A stretch of DNA of 64,000 nt from Chrysomallon squamiferum (GCA_012295275.1 CM022672.1:19663394-19727393), one strand, 5' to 3'. Counted from the stretch's first letter, positions 12,467 to 27,555 are shown. A program made the numbers and translations. Notes: generated by a model from the sequence alone, not told the origin.

Positions 12467-13303
12467 GCAGCAACAACAATAACAGCAGTAGCAACAGCAT
12501 TGACAACAACAGTAACAACGATAATATACAAAAATTAGATTCAGTCATGGAGCCACCATTGTATCTTAAAATTGTAATACAGGTACCGGACCAATTATTC
12601 GGCGTCCTGAAATCCGGAAAGACCAGAAAACCGGAAGTTTTTTCCCTAAGCTATTTTCAAAATCCGGAAATCCGGAATGCGCCAAGGAGTCCGAATAATT
12701 GGTCCGGTACATGTAGATCCAAGAAATATCGTAGAAGAGTGTTGCTGCCATGTTTATTAACCAGCCTTACTCACATACAAACATATACACAGAGGTAGAC
12801 AAACACACTTACACACATACACACGGACATACCGACGTATTAACCAAACAAAAGACGCACATTAAGATACGGACAAAAGATGACATAAAAAAAATAATAA
12901 TAAAAAAAAAAAAAATAAAAAAAAAAAAAAAAAAAAAAATAAATAAGGAGGAAGAAGAAGGTGAATTATAAAAACTGAAAATAGGTTTTGCTTCAGGAAA
13001 TAAATACCTCCACAAGGGTTAGTGTTGCATTCTACTGTTTGATTTCGTTTGGAGTTTCCTTCGCACGCGGAACCGCCATAAGCAGGTTCTGGATTGGTGC
13101 AAGTCCTAGACTGCCATTGGTTCTTTTCTCCGCTGCCGCACAAAACACTGCATTCGTCGTAATCAGTCCACTCAGACCAGTCTGTCCAGCCACCGTTAAC
13201 TGTAAACATTTCACAGAAGAAAAAATAAATAAAAGTTACATTTTAAATACAAGTATTTAGTTTGTTTTAATAGTCTAAACTTATTTCTTTATCCGGGTAA
13301 AGC

Positions 13304-13387
<84 letters not shown>

Positions 13388-13482
13388 ATAAAAATAAAAT
13401 AAACATTATGTACTGAATTTTTAGAAACAAACTTTGCTATTATAACAAGAACATCAATAATAATAATAATTCTTTCAAGTGA

Positions 13483-13536
<54 letters not shown>

Positions 13537-13881
13537 TACGGTCGTAAAATTTTGTTTAGTATCGTTTCTAAATACACCGTATGCATTTAACACCTAGTAA
13601 ACCTTTTTTTCTAAATATTCTTTTAAAATAAATGCATATTTATTTTTCGACAATCTTACACCTGGTTACTTATAGTATTTTGTTTTCGTTTCTTCCTAGA
13701 AAATTCAAAACATGAAAATAAGCACCAAAATAAATATGTTCAATTATCCTAATTTTTATAATATCACCTCATTTACGCTTACAGTTATGAAATGTTATTA
13801 GTTGTAATTATTTTATTTGAAATGAAGACTTAGTTATAAAATAATATAATTACTATAACATCTTCAGTTTATTAAAATAAT

Positions 13882-13913
<32 letters not shown>

Positions 13914-15156
13914 TTTCATATCTCCTTTCTATTTAATTTGATTTCTCATTCACCTGGACACGGTTGTTCGTTGCAGGTTACGGTATCCTGTGATTGACTT
14001 GTACCATAACACGGTCTTCCGCCATTTCGTGGTGCCGGATTTGTGCACGTGCGTCGCTTGGTTACGGTTTTCGTCCCACCACCGCACGTTGCTGAACAAG
14101 TTCCGTCTGCGATTATCCAGTTACTCCATCCACCATTAGCTACAACCGAAAAAAACCACCCCCGGAATAAAAGTGATCACCGTGAAACATATAATACACA
14201 CACACATACATTTTACCTTATGCACATTGCTTTTCTGGATTTACTAACTGAATACATATATGTAAAGGATATACTTACTGCAATCTCTGTAATATATCTC
14301 AGTAACCGTTCTGAAAAATCAAGAATTGTTTTATTTTACATTTACCTGTGATGCAGCGATTTGTATACGAAAATTATGTAAAAGCAACAACAATAAAACA
14401 ACAACAAAACAAAAACTGCACCAACCCCCCCCAAAAAAAATCAGTTAAACAACACTCCTCCATGAAAAAATCCAATAAAAAATCCAACAATAAAAACAAC
14501 AATAAAAAACTCCAAAATACAACCAAACCAACCAAACAACAACAAAAAAAAAGCATTATGCTTTCTTTGGCTAAATTAGTAAATTAAAACAGAATATCTT
14601 CAATACAGAATCTCTATACAGAAATAACTTTATAAATGGATTATAAATAGATAGTAAATTTTATACTAGTCTGCTTCGAGGGACAGGGATTTATCTGTGA
14701 ACCCCCTCCCCCCAAAAAAACCAAACAACAACAACGATATCACATACGAACCTGTATCTGACACATCTGCCCCACCCAAGGAATCCACAGCTTTTTGTAT
14801 ACCTCTGTCTTCTGGTTCTCGAAGCTCGACACCTGCAATACAGTTACAGTCTTTGTTACTGAAATATTTCTAACTTAAAGAAATATTTCTAACTTATATC
14901 TCACAAATAAAAAATAAAAAAATGAATAAAAAAAGAAGAAAAAAGAAGTATTGTTTATTTATTTAATAAGTATTTTTTGAAGCCCGTTCCCCCCAACTCC
15001 CCAAACAACAACAACAAAACAAATAGACCAAATGCTATTACTACTACTACTACTACTACTACTACTACAACAAATAATAATGATAATAATATACCTGTCG
15101 GCAGCGATGTCATCTACCACAGCAGTTAACACAATCAGGACTACCAGCAGCTTCAT
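12025..15156 (-). CDS. Secreted TSP1 / chitin-binding (CBM14) repeat protein
   Basis: Six coding exons: 15156-15095, 14832-14752, 14310-14279, 14139-13954, 13199-13008 and 12365-12025 (stop TGA). They sum to 894 nt, giving 297 aa. Order along the protein: signal peptide (about 1-19); a short basic module with four cysteines (C22, C36, C44, C58) and the motif [12 protein letters not shown]1 domain 1 (about 60-121), beginning NGGWSNW; TSP1 domain 2 (about 122-185), beginning [10 protein letters not shown] with WxxW sites typical of C-mannosylation; then two peritrophin-A/CBM14 domains (about 187-234 and 246-297), each with the six-cysteine spacing. TSP1 and the last exon are bordered by phase 1 introns, as in shuffled modules. 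All the domains are extracellular, so a role in mucus, cuticle/chitin matrix or innate defence is plausible but inferred. The reading frame needs the 32-nt exon 3. A TATA box lies just upstream and a transposon copy sits in the last intron. Confidence 0.9.
12371..12456. repeat. Compound (TAA)n(CAA)n microsatellite
   Basis: It lies directly next to the acceptor of the last TSP1/CBM14 exon. The minus-strand tract reads as TTA/TTG repeats, which produces spurious poly-Leu and poly-Val open frames. Confidence 0.9.
12580..12713. mobile_element. Same MITE family, 134 bp, inverted and internally deleted, copy 2
   Basis: It is flanked by TA (12578-12579, 12714-12715) and starts CAGGTACCGGACC. Its left ~53 bp match the complement of the right end of copy 1, and its right end matches the complement of copy 1's left end. 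It is therefore the same family in opposite orientation, lacking about 200 bp of the core. It lies in the last intron of the TSP1/CBM14 gene. Confidence 0.82.
13305..13533. repeat. Paired (TAA)n and (TTA)n arrays in a TSP1/CBM14 intron
   Basis: (TAA)n spans about 13305-13381 and (TTA)n about 13483-13533, separated by about 100 bases. The arrays are complementary to each other and could pair as a hairpin in the pre-mRNA. Confidence 0.85.
14279..14310 (-). other. 32-nt microexon of the TSP1/CBM14 gene
   Basis: On the minus strand a pyrimidine-rich stretch ending TTTTTCAG precedes the exon and the donor GTAAGTAT follows it. The exon enters in phase 2 and leaves in phase 1, encoding [10 protein letters not shown] plus split codons. 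Without it, exon 2 joins exon 4 out of phase and reads AGC then TAA. With it, the fourth cysteine of the N-terminal module is supplied and the frame runs cleanly into NGGW of TSP1 domain 1. The evidence is splice signals and frame arithmetic, not homology. Confidence 0.85.
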
Positions 15157-15211
15157 TCTGTAAGAACTCTATGGCAGTAAGATCCTTCTGCCGTTCAAGG
15201 ATTAAATCCAA

Positions 15212-15219
15212 CTTTTATA
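15212..15219 (-). promoter_or_regulatory. TATA box of the TSP1/CBM14 gene
   Basis: Minus-strand TATAAAAG lies 56 bases upstream of the ATG at 15156. Transcription would begin near 15185 and leave a 5' UTR of only about 30 nt, with no need for an upstream non-coding exon. Confidence 0.65.
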
Positions 15220-15229
15220 TGATTTCTGA

Positions 15230-16548
15230 TATTCAGATTAGCCGATTTTTAAATTTTAAATTTTTTTTATTTTTTATTTTTTTTGAATATTAAAAAGTTT
15301 TCGAAACTAATAAAACCGATGCTATCACATATGTTTACAAAGTGTACAAAGGAGCTAGGAACTTTTAAGTCAGATGAGAAAGGGTTCAATATTTGACTAG
15401 TCTCTTAGACGCTATCTCCTGATATGTAACTGGCAGTACGATTAAAATACCTCTTAATCTGAAGTGAATTATGGAAAACACATCTTGTAGAGAAAGGTTA
15501 GGCTCGGTTTGAATTACACCTGGATTAAATTTCGTTAGCTATTAACTGACCGTCATGTTTTCATTAACATTTTTCCTTATATCAAACCTTACAGATACAT
15601 AAAAAACATTGTAATTTCATATTATACACACACACAAAAAAAATTATAATAAAAAAATAATAATGATAAAAGTAAACAAATATATAAATATAGCTAGTTA
15701 AGTAACCAAAAAAAAAAAAAAAAAAAAAAAAAAAATAAATAAATAAATAAAAATAGTAACACAATTCATCCTATTTAGTGCGATTCAGTTTCGTTCGGTT
15801 TAGACACAGTTATATCAAATAATTAATAATAAAAATTGAATAATATAATATAATATAATATATGAAAATTACAAAGTCGACATAAATAAAATAAAATTAC
15901 GAAAGAAGAAAACAGATGGTTTCTCACCGTTAGAATTCATTTTTATATTTTAATCTCATTAGATCAGAGCTTCGGGTTTGCTAGTTGTTTTTCGTGATCT
16001 ATCTCTCTATCTCTCTATCTATCAATCTATCTATCTATCTATCTAAATAAAAAAATTAAAAAATGCCTTTGTTTTTTCTGAAAAACGGTGTACTAGAGGC
16101 TCTGCAGAGGATTCTAAAAAAGGTATATAACTGTCTTTTCGCTCATGCCACGATTTTAGCTAAGTTACTTGTATAACGCTTAAACCTTACGGTAACCTTA
16201 ACCTTAAAAAATCCTAAAGCTCAAGATGTCTTACGTTTTCATGAACAGTTGTTACTCATGGATCTTGCAACGCCGTTTTATCGTCTTCCCTCTGCCATTT
16301 CATTATCATTCATATATATGCTATTAGTGCAGTAGAAATTAGCAGTAACATTTAAGAATCATTCTGTACCTACAGTTACAATTTACTGCAATGGTGAAAG
16401 ATTGGTGCAGCCTGCAAATACTGAGAAAATTATGTATCTGTAGAATGTCTTGTATTTGTTTCTTGTGTCAGCCTTTATGCCAGTTATAAGAATTTGATAT
16501 TCTTAGGAAAGATAATGGAATAAATAGGTTCTTCCTTATATGTGAGGA

Positions 16549-16642
<94 letters not shown>

Positions 16643-17141
16643 GTCTTTCTCTGTCTGTTTGTCTTTCTGTGTTTCTGCAAAATGTCCTCGCTAGCGATAA
16701 CAACAAAATTCTGAGTATGAGAATTAAATATTGTATTTCAAAATTATCATATGTAATGTTTATTTTACGATTCGTGACATCGTTGTAATGACGTGTGATA
16801 GTAAAACAAATATTTAGAAAACTGCTTAAAGAACATAACCGAAGTACTGGGCTAGGGCAGGCCGCTTTGATCGTTTTTGAAAGGAAATGTCAAGTTTTAC
16901 AAGCAGACTAAAAAATACCAAAACACTTTGCAACCCTCTTGGTCAATATATGTATGTATGTATGGATGGATGGTTGGATGAATGGATGGATGGATGGATG
17001 TATGGATGTCTGTGAATGTGTGTGTAGTTATGTGAACAATACCGAACGAAACCAGAATTTATTATTATTATTATTATTAAAAGATAAAAGAGGAAAATAT
17101 TTGGTATTTATAATCTTCAAAGAAAACTGATTTAAAACAGA

Positions 17142-17181
<40 letters not shown>

Positions 17182-17349
17182 GAAATAGACGGGACATGGC
17201 TAGCCCGATTTTTTAAGAGCAATGAATTAAATTAGAACATTATTTTAAAAACATTTTTGTTTTTTTACATTAATAATAATACAATATTATAAATCTGCGT
17301 GGGTGGGGAGGGGAAAGGAGAAAAAAGCAAAAAAAAAAAAAATAAATAA

Positions 17350-17388
<39 letters not shown>

Positions 17389-18060
17389 AAACACAGGAAA
17401 ACAAATACACAGTCTGAAGAAAATGTGAAATAAAAATATTTTATCACAGAAAAATAAAAAGGTTCCCTGTTTGAAAATACATTGTTACAACGTAACGTCA
17501 GAACTGTCACTTCCGCAATGTAACAACTGAAAGCAAGTATTTCAGTGATAATTAATATTGTAGCCCATTTTAGATACTTGATAGATTAATCACGTACAGA
17601 ACATTTACAAGTAACAGCTGCAAGTTATAGTTATACTTTGTAGTAAGGCTAATAAGCAGTGAAATTGAAATTAAAAAATATTCATTAAACGATTATTAAT
17701 TCCGAATTCTAATAATTGCTTGTACTGAACCGATTAAAATTAAAGAATAATTAATGTCAAATTAAAAAAAAAAAAAATATATAGCAGTTTCTGAATATGT
17801 CAGCTATTTAAAATTTATGTATATATTTTCTTTCTTCATGTTAAAATTTCAGTAGATACCCAGTTGTTTTTCATCAGCAGTAAAATAATTTTTCCAACCG
17901 TAACTTGTGCAATTGTATTCATGTAGATAGATATATTAAATCAGCTTTTGTTAAAATATGAAAAGTATGGATCTTGAATTAAAAAAATAATAATAATTTA
18001 AAAAAACCTTAAATAATAAAAAAAAGTAAAATATAAAAGAAATACACAAAGACAAAATTC
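15230..18060. other. Intergenic stretch between the TSP1/CBM14 and tubulin genes
   Basis: No gene is seen. It contains a (TC)n array at 16552-16638, a GATG/ATGG tetranucleotide array near 16940-17010, and poly-A blocks near 15708-15735, 17142-17180 and 17330-17386. The unique AT-rich segments between have no convincing exon signals. Confidence 0.6.
16552..16638. repeat. (TC)n array
   Basis: About 43 TC units, a pure pyrimidine strand of 87 bases. Confidence 0.95.
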
Positions 18061-18070
18061 GAAAAACAGT

Positions 18071-18076
18071 TTTATT
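18071..18076 (-). terminator. Candidate polyadenylation signal, alpha-tubulin
   Basis: AATAAA on the minus strand, about 315 bases downstream of the stop codon. Several poly-A tracts lie nearby, so the exact cleavage site is not fixed by sequence alone. Confidence 0.45.
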
Positions 18077-18389
18077 TGAATTTCCTATTGTAGCAAGTCA
18101 TTTCTTTGGTACATCTATTTAGTCGGTATTATAATGGTTTCGTCAAATGTCATTTGATTCATAAAACTGTTTTTGAGATATAACTAGATGATCCATGTTT
18201 GTTTTGATAACAGTCAGAAGTCCAAGTGTTATTATTTTTTTATAAAAAAAAAAAAAAAAAAAAAAAATTCAACAATGAATTCAAAGAAAACACTCACATA
18301 CACAAAAAAACAACAACAACGTTACAACAAATTCTATCTTAGTGATAAAAAAGGCGTATTCTCTTTATCCTTTCAGCACTTTTGCCTTT

Positions 18390-21306
<2,917 letters not shown>

Positions 21307-21430
21307 TATGAAAAATAGTTTAGTAGTAGTAGTAGTAGATGTGAGTTAATACAAATTTGGAACTGTTCTGAGTCGTACAATGCAACTCGTTTTCAACTCA
21401 AATCTAACGTTCAAATCGCGGTGAAATCTC

Positions 21431-21437
21431 TTATATA
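21431..21437 (-). promoter_or_regulatory. TATA box of the alpha-tubulin gene
   Basis: On the minus strand the sequence reads GGTATATAAGAG, about 125 bases upstream of the ATG. Transcription would start near 21400, giving a 5' UTR of about 95 nt and a first exon that contains only the ATG codon as coding sequence. Confidence 0.7.
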
Positions 21438-21456
21438 CCAGCGTTCTTTTTTCCGA

Positions 21457-21473
21457 TGACGTCATACCACGTG
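21457..21473. promoter_or_regulatory. CRE and E-box in the alpha-tubulin promoter
   Basis: A perfect palindromic CRE (TGACGTCA, 21457-21464) is followed four bases later by a perfect E-box (CACGTG, 21468-21473). Both sit 20-40 bases upstream of the TATA box. CREB/ATF and bHLH-zip factors are the known classes that bind such sites; use here is inferred. Confidence 0.6.
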
Positions 21474-21503
21474 CCATTGATGTATTGGTAAACTTTTAAA
21501 AAT

Positions 21504-21513
21504 GCGCGGGAAA
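21504..21513. promoter_or_regulatory. E2F-like site in the alpha-tubulin promoter
   Basis: The sequence GCGCGGGAAA resembles the E2F/DP consensus (TTTSGCGC or its complement). It lies about 70 bases beyond the TATA box. It may link tubulin expression to cell proliferation, which is inference. Confidence 0.4.
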
Positions 21514-21539
21514 CTCTAGCTGAGTAGTAGACTCGGTTT

Positions 21540-21638
21540 CGTTTGTTTGCTTTCCAAGCAGATTTGAAATCATTGCGCAGCTGTACAGTGATAACATTGA
21601 CCTATATGAACATCCTTTTTTTCTCTCTCTCTCTCTCT

Positions 21639-21678
<40 letters not shown>

Positions 21679-21882
21679 AATACTTCATTTATTACATTTA
21701 TTAAATCAAAATATTTATTCTGTCATCATTACGTTGTAAACAAATTAAAGAATTATATTCTTCGACCTACGAAAGATTGTTAAAAGAGTAAAAACACAGG
21801 AAAGAAAAATAAAAATGAAGGTAAAAGCTACTTTTAAAAAAAAAAAAAAGTTTTCCATCGTTAATGAATCTTTCAACTAAAA

Positions 21883-21913
<31 letters not shown>

Positions 21914-22977
21914 AAGTCACAAAAACCCCCACAAGAAATACAACAGAACAAACAACAAAAAACCAAAATAAAACAACAACAACAAACAACGAAAACATAC
22001 GTAACTTCTTGTAACTGCTGTTGCATTTTTTTTTATTACAAATCACTCAAATTGAAACATGTCGTCGTGTGTATTGTTTTCCAAAAATAGGTTAAAGCAT
22101 GTTTATAAATTTTAATATCCTCACGAAACATGTAATAAAATATTAGAGCTGAGCATCCTGTAATGACTGCAAAGAACAACATGTTGATTATTAATTTATG
22201 TTCTTGGATGAATAAATGAATGCTTAACGAAACCCTAGCACTATAAATAGCTTGGCTATGAAAACGAGTTATCTAATTTTTAATAATAAAACTATAAAAA
22301 TTTCAAACGTTTATAAAACGTAGCCTGAAGAACTATGCAAAATATAAAAATAAAATATAAAATGTATTATAAAAGAATATTGTTGTTTTTTTGTTGTTTT
22401 TTTAAAAGAAGTTATTATAAAATTTGTACAAAAATATTTCCTTCCTTGTCTCGGCAGAAAATGTATATATATATATTTTTTTTTTATCCGAAAATACAGT
22501 TCGAGTTTAAAAAGACAGTTAATTACAGATAAATGAGTAATTACTAATTAGTTCTGTATTTATGAATGGTTTAGGATTAAAAATAGCAATAATTACTAAT
22601 TATTACTATTTTTTTTTTTTTAATAAAAAAAATCATTTACTAATAAATATTTATGTTGAAATTTACTGATAAATATTTTTTTTTATTTTTTATATATATA
22701 TATATATTAATAAATATTTGATTGGACGCAAACATGAATATTTATAATAATAATAATAATAATAATAATAATTTTATTTAGTTTTTAAAAAACAATAACA
22801 AATACAGTAAGCAAACAAACAGATAAATAAATAAATAAATAAATAAATGAATAAATAAATGATCAACAAATAAAGCCAAACGAGTTATGTCCCTTTGAAA
22901 ATATTTTCTTTTGAAGAACTGACACGAGTAACATAACACGTATGTAGACTACGCATGTACATAATAATAATAAACAA

Positions 22978-23035
<58 letters not shown>

Positions 23036-23242
23036 GTGCTATAATTTTGTTTATCATTACTATAATTATATTTAGTATTATTATTCTGATTATAACAGTA
23101 TTTATTACTGTTGTTACTATTATTATTATTTCATTATTAATAATATTATTATTATATAATTATTATTATAATAATATTATTATTTTTGTTGTTATTATTA
23201 TTATTCTGATTATTATAATATTTATTATTATTATTGTAGTCG

Positions 23243-23274
<32 letters not shown>

Positions 23275-23602
23275 TTTACTATGGACAGTTTGTGAAGTCA
23301 GTTACTACATTCAGTTCAAGGTTGTACTAATTACAGGTTGGCGTTCGTCACAGATCGACAGCTTTCCAAATTACCTGCGGAGATTAGATAAGCATTATGC
23401 TAATGACACCTGCAGACATTCAGCGAAGCGAGGAGATATGATCAGAATAAAATTATATTTAAGCATAAAATTCAATCATTTCCTAGTAGGTTTATGCTTT
23501 TAGCCCATTTCTAGATAAATTAAATATATTAAAATGTATTCTATTCAGTATGTTTTTTTTTTTTTTTTTATATTATTTTTCATTTAATTTATGATAATGT
23601 AT

Positions 23603-23666
<64 letters not shown>

Positions 23667-24780
23667 CACTCACAAACACGTTCATAGATACAAATATTTA
23701 TATTTGTTTGTATGTTTCCTCGCTTTCGTCAGTTTCTTATATTCTTAATTTCAAGTTTAACGTTACTATTTATCTGAAAGATTTAAAAAAAAAAATTAAA
23801 TTTTTATCGATTGATCTCAAAGACAGTATAGATTTAAGTGGGTACGAAGACATAAGTCTTCTTACGTACCCTGAATCACTGAACATATTAGTAAATAAAT
23901 ATGCAGAGAGACTTAGGATAAAATAGATCTCTATGTATTTCAGTTTACTTGTTCTGACATGTGATACAGTTATATCTTGCTACACAAGTGAACTGGTTTT
24001 TAGGGACGTAATCAACATAAAACTGTCGTAGAGGAGACAATTGTGAATCGTTATGTGAATTAAACATGATATGAGACATTGTATCTAAACAAGGGTAGGT
24101 GTAACAATGTATTATAAGGCACACATACGTATAATGATATCCATAATTGTCATTAGGTATGCATGTATGAACGTATGTATGTGTACATGCAATTATGTAT
24201 GTATGTATTTATGTATGTGGGTGTATATATGTATGCATATATATGAATTTATGTGAATATGCGTGCATATATTTGATTCTTACAATATAATTTCTGTTTT
24301 AAATAAGTAAAAGGTCTTCAAGCCTGAAAATAATACGAAAGCACTGTCTTAATTATAATGTGACATTTAAAAAACATCAAGTAATTAATTAAAACGTACT
24401 TATTTATATCTCTCTCTCTGTCTCTCATACACACGCATCTACTTTTTCCACACATACGTGTATATCGTCACGTACAGTAAAGCTGTATTCAATTTCGCGC
24501 ACTGCTTGTTTTATCTTATTATTAAACACATTATCAGTGGCTGTGTTCATAACACCTTGAACATCCTGACAAGGCGCTCTTATATTATTTTTGTTAAATA
24601 TATATATACATTCCACGCGTGTGTTTGTGTGTGTGTCTGTGTGTGTGTGTGTGTCTGTGCGAGAAACAGATGTATATATATATATATATATATGTATGTG
24701 AGAGAAATATTAATATTCTAATTAAATTTTTTTTTTCTTCATACATGTAAAACATCACGTACTGCAATATTTCTTTTTCA
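21540..24780. other. Intergenic repeats upstream of the tubulin gene
   Basis: The stretch holds (CT)n plus poly-T at 21623-21670, AAAT arrays near 21880 and 22830, the TAA/TTA block, a (CA)n array at 23604-23664 and TATG/TG/TA tracts at 24180-24692. One island of balanced composition lies at about 23330-23480. No gene is recognised. Confidence 0.6.
22961..23280. repeat. (TAA)n array followed by a degenerate (TTA)n block
   Basis: A clean TAA array (about 22978-23034) gives way to more than 200 bases of degraded TTA/TAT repeats on the same strand. The decayed half explains the long Ile/Leu open frames here. Confidence 0.85.
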
Positions 24781-24829
24781 AATGCGTCGTTTTAAGATTT
24801 TTCGGTCGTTCGTTTATCTTCTCGGCGAT

Positions 24830-25085
24830 CAGCAGTGTTGAGAAATGGCGCACGTGGCCAAGTCACTTTCCCCACTCTGGCGGTATCACTTTAAACCCAT
24901 TTAGTTTTGTATCGGTAACCACGGAAAGTAGCTTTGTTGCAAACGCCATTTAGTCAGATCGCTTGACAATGGCCGCCACAATAGCAATCAACATTCTGTG
25001 ATGGTATCATCGGTAGGTGGCGCTGTGCCTCAGGACGATCCTGCGATGCGACCATCAGAGGTCAGTGGGGCGTGACAACAAAAAT
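24830..25085. promoter_or_regulatory. CpG-containing island with CTCF- and YY1-like motifs
   Basis: The block stands out from its AT-rich flanks. It contains TAGGTGGCGCT at 25014-25024, close to the CTCF core, and several CCAT cores in YY1-like context (AAATGGCG, CGCCATTTAG, AATGGCCGCC). It contains stop codons in all frames I checked, so it is more likely regulatory than coding. Function is inferred from motifs only. Confidence 0.4.
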
Positions 25086-25561
25086 GACACCTGTTCTGAT
25101 ATCAGTGAGAGCGGGGGACAAAAAAAAAAAAAAAAAAAAAAAAATAAAAGATGAAACGCGCTGGCTAAGTGTAAGATGGCATGGAAATGTTATGACGTAT
25201 TCTACCTTGGAATCAGAACAAATGTTCGATTTTTTCCAGTTGCACGCTTTGAGATTTTCCCCATTCCAACCGCTGTTCTGATTCTGATTAAATGTAGCCC
25301 TAGAAACAGCGATTACACGTTTTCCATCTCGTCGTCATAATATTTATACAGTGAACTCCTGTGACTTGTATGGCCTGTTTCTGGAACTACATATACTTTT
25401 TTTTTTTTTTTTTTAGTCCAGCTTCAAAGAATATAATGACAGGAACCATTAACATAAACGTATTAACACAATTCATAGTGTCGTCGTACACAAGCATGCG
25501 CCTGCATTTTCATTCGCGCAAACAGGTTACACAAATTCACGTTTTGTTAGGCTTCCTTGGG

Positions 25562-25599
<38 letters not shown>

Positions 25600-27462
25600 A
25601 AACTAAATAAACGAAAAGACCAGAAAAAACCCACCAAACAACTAAAAAAAGCAACAATATGAAGAAAAAACGATCACACATACAAACCCCAACAAGCAAC
25701 AACCCAGACCCACACTCAAATAAATAAATGTAGATACAATAAATATGAAAAAAAAAAAAAAAAAGGAAATGTTTTTTTTTTTCTTTTTTTTTTCATACAT
25801 CTGGGTTTTTTTTTTTTCCTTCTTCTTTTTCAATCCATCTCTTTCAGCGAAGTAAACTAGTATGACTCGTTCTTCTCTGTATTTATTACCATACGCTGTA
25901 AAAGAAAGTCGTCGTCGTTTATTATTATTATTATTATTCGTTACGACAACAGAGACTTTGAAAAGTTACACTTTACTGCTTTGTATCGCGGGTCAGATTT
26001 AACAACCAGTCTGCCTGCTGTGTGGGACCACCTTAAATTCCGTGCAAATACACAACGAAAACGGCCACAGCGTCTCCATGCTGCGACCTGCAACATTAAA
26101 CCTCGTTTCTTGAATAAGGTGTCCTATTAACTGACAGAAATCTGAATCCATAAATATTTTAATTTATTTAGCAATTTCGGTCTGTTACGTGGACAGCGTT
26201 TAAAAGTCGACGGTGTCGTCGAGTTTGGATTATCGTTCTTACGTGATTTAAGATGTCGTCGATGATGACGTAACACGTTTTAAGCGACACTGCGGAAGTG
26301 AAATGAAAAAAAATGAGAAAGTAACCCAGACGCAGTCACGCACGTACACACACACACTCACAAACACCCACACGCATCACAAACACACACATACCAGAAG
26401 AAACATAACTGTATTTAATTTCGCCTTCTTTCTCCTATATATTTATTCATACACTCACAAACACACACACACACACAGATACAACTCACACGGTCGTACA
26501 CATACACACGTAAACATTATCAACATACGTGCATGTATTCATATACATTCATTCATACGTTCACAAACATCAATACATCTACCAAAAATAAAATATATAT
26601 TATAAAGACTTGACCTACATTTGACTGTTCGCGTTAAATGAGATAAAAAAAACTTAATCAATAAAATCTGGACTACATATTAAATAGATTCATAATATTT
26701 TTACGAGATTCTCTTGCTGTTTTTATTTTCTTATATGAGACATAGCTGAATATTTTAACCAAATAAATAAGTAAATATTCGAACGACTGTTTGGTTTGTT
26801 GATGCCACGTTTTAAGCAAAACAGCGTAGAAAGAAGAAGAAGAAGAAGAAGAAAAAATAGGTCATTCACGAAAATTTTGTACATTTTCTAATCAAGTAAA
26901 TAAAATATTGATGGAGTATATTATTTAGATACATATGTACATGAATAAAAATGACATATACTCATGTAGGCGCATGTCCAGCATGTACTACTTATTTATT
27001 CACACATACAGGTCACATACTTCCGCAAACAAATCCTATATGCAGTTACACCTACTCTGACGCATACACATTTATAACATGTACATTCACGTACAGACAC
27101 ACACACACACACATACACACAGACACACACACACATATATACACACATATATACCCCCAACGTACATACAAGGAGACATGAACATATAAGATTCAAAATG
27201 TTTACAGACAAGAAATATTATTTTGATTCAAAGCATTCTAGTCAGCAGTGTATAAGAAAGAATTAGACAACTGATGCTCAACGTATTACAAAAAAAAAAA
27301 AAAAAAGAAAGTAGCACAGGATTTTTAAATATATTTCCTTTCACGACTAGCTGTAGAATACATTTTTCAAATCGAGGATCTACTGGACGATCTTTGCATT
27401 CTGGTTTTTAAACTATAGAAATAATTAAACATTCATTTTTGAAAGAAAAGATAAAAGGGATA

Positions 27463-27555
<93 letters not shown>

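Noticed and set aside
12366-12548. Poly-Leu and poly-Val open frames near the last TSP1/CBM14 exon
   Set aside because: They are translations of the TAA/CAA microsatellite. The real exon begins at 12365.
16160-16220. ACCTTA-type short repeats that recall telomeric sequence
   Set aside because: Only a few imperfect copies are present, far too few for an interstitial telomere.
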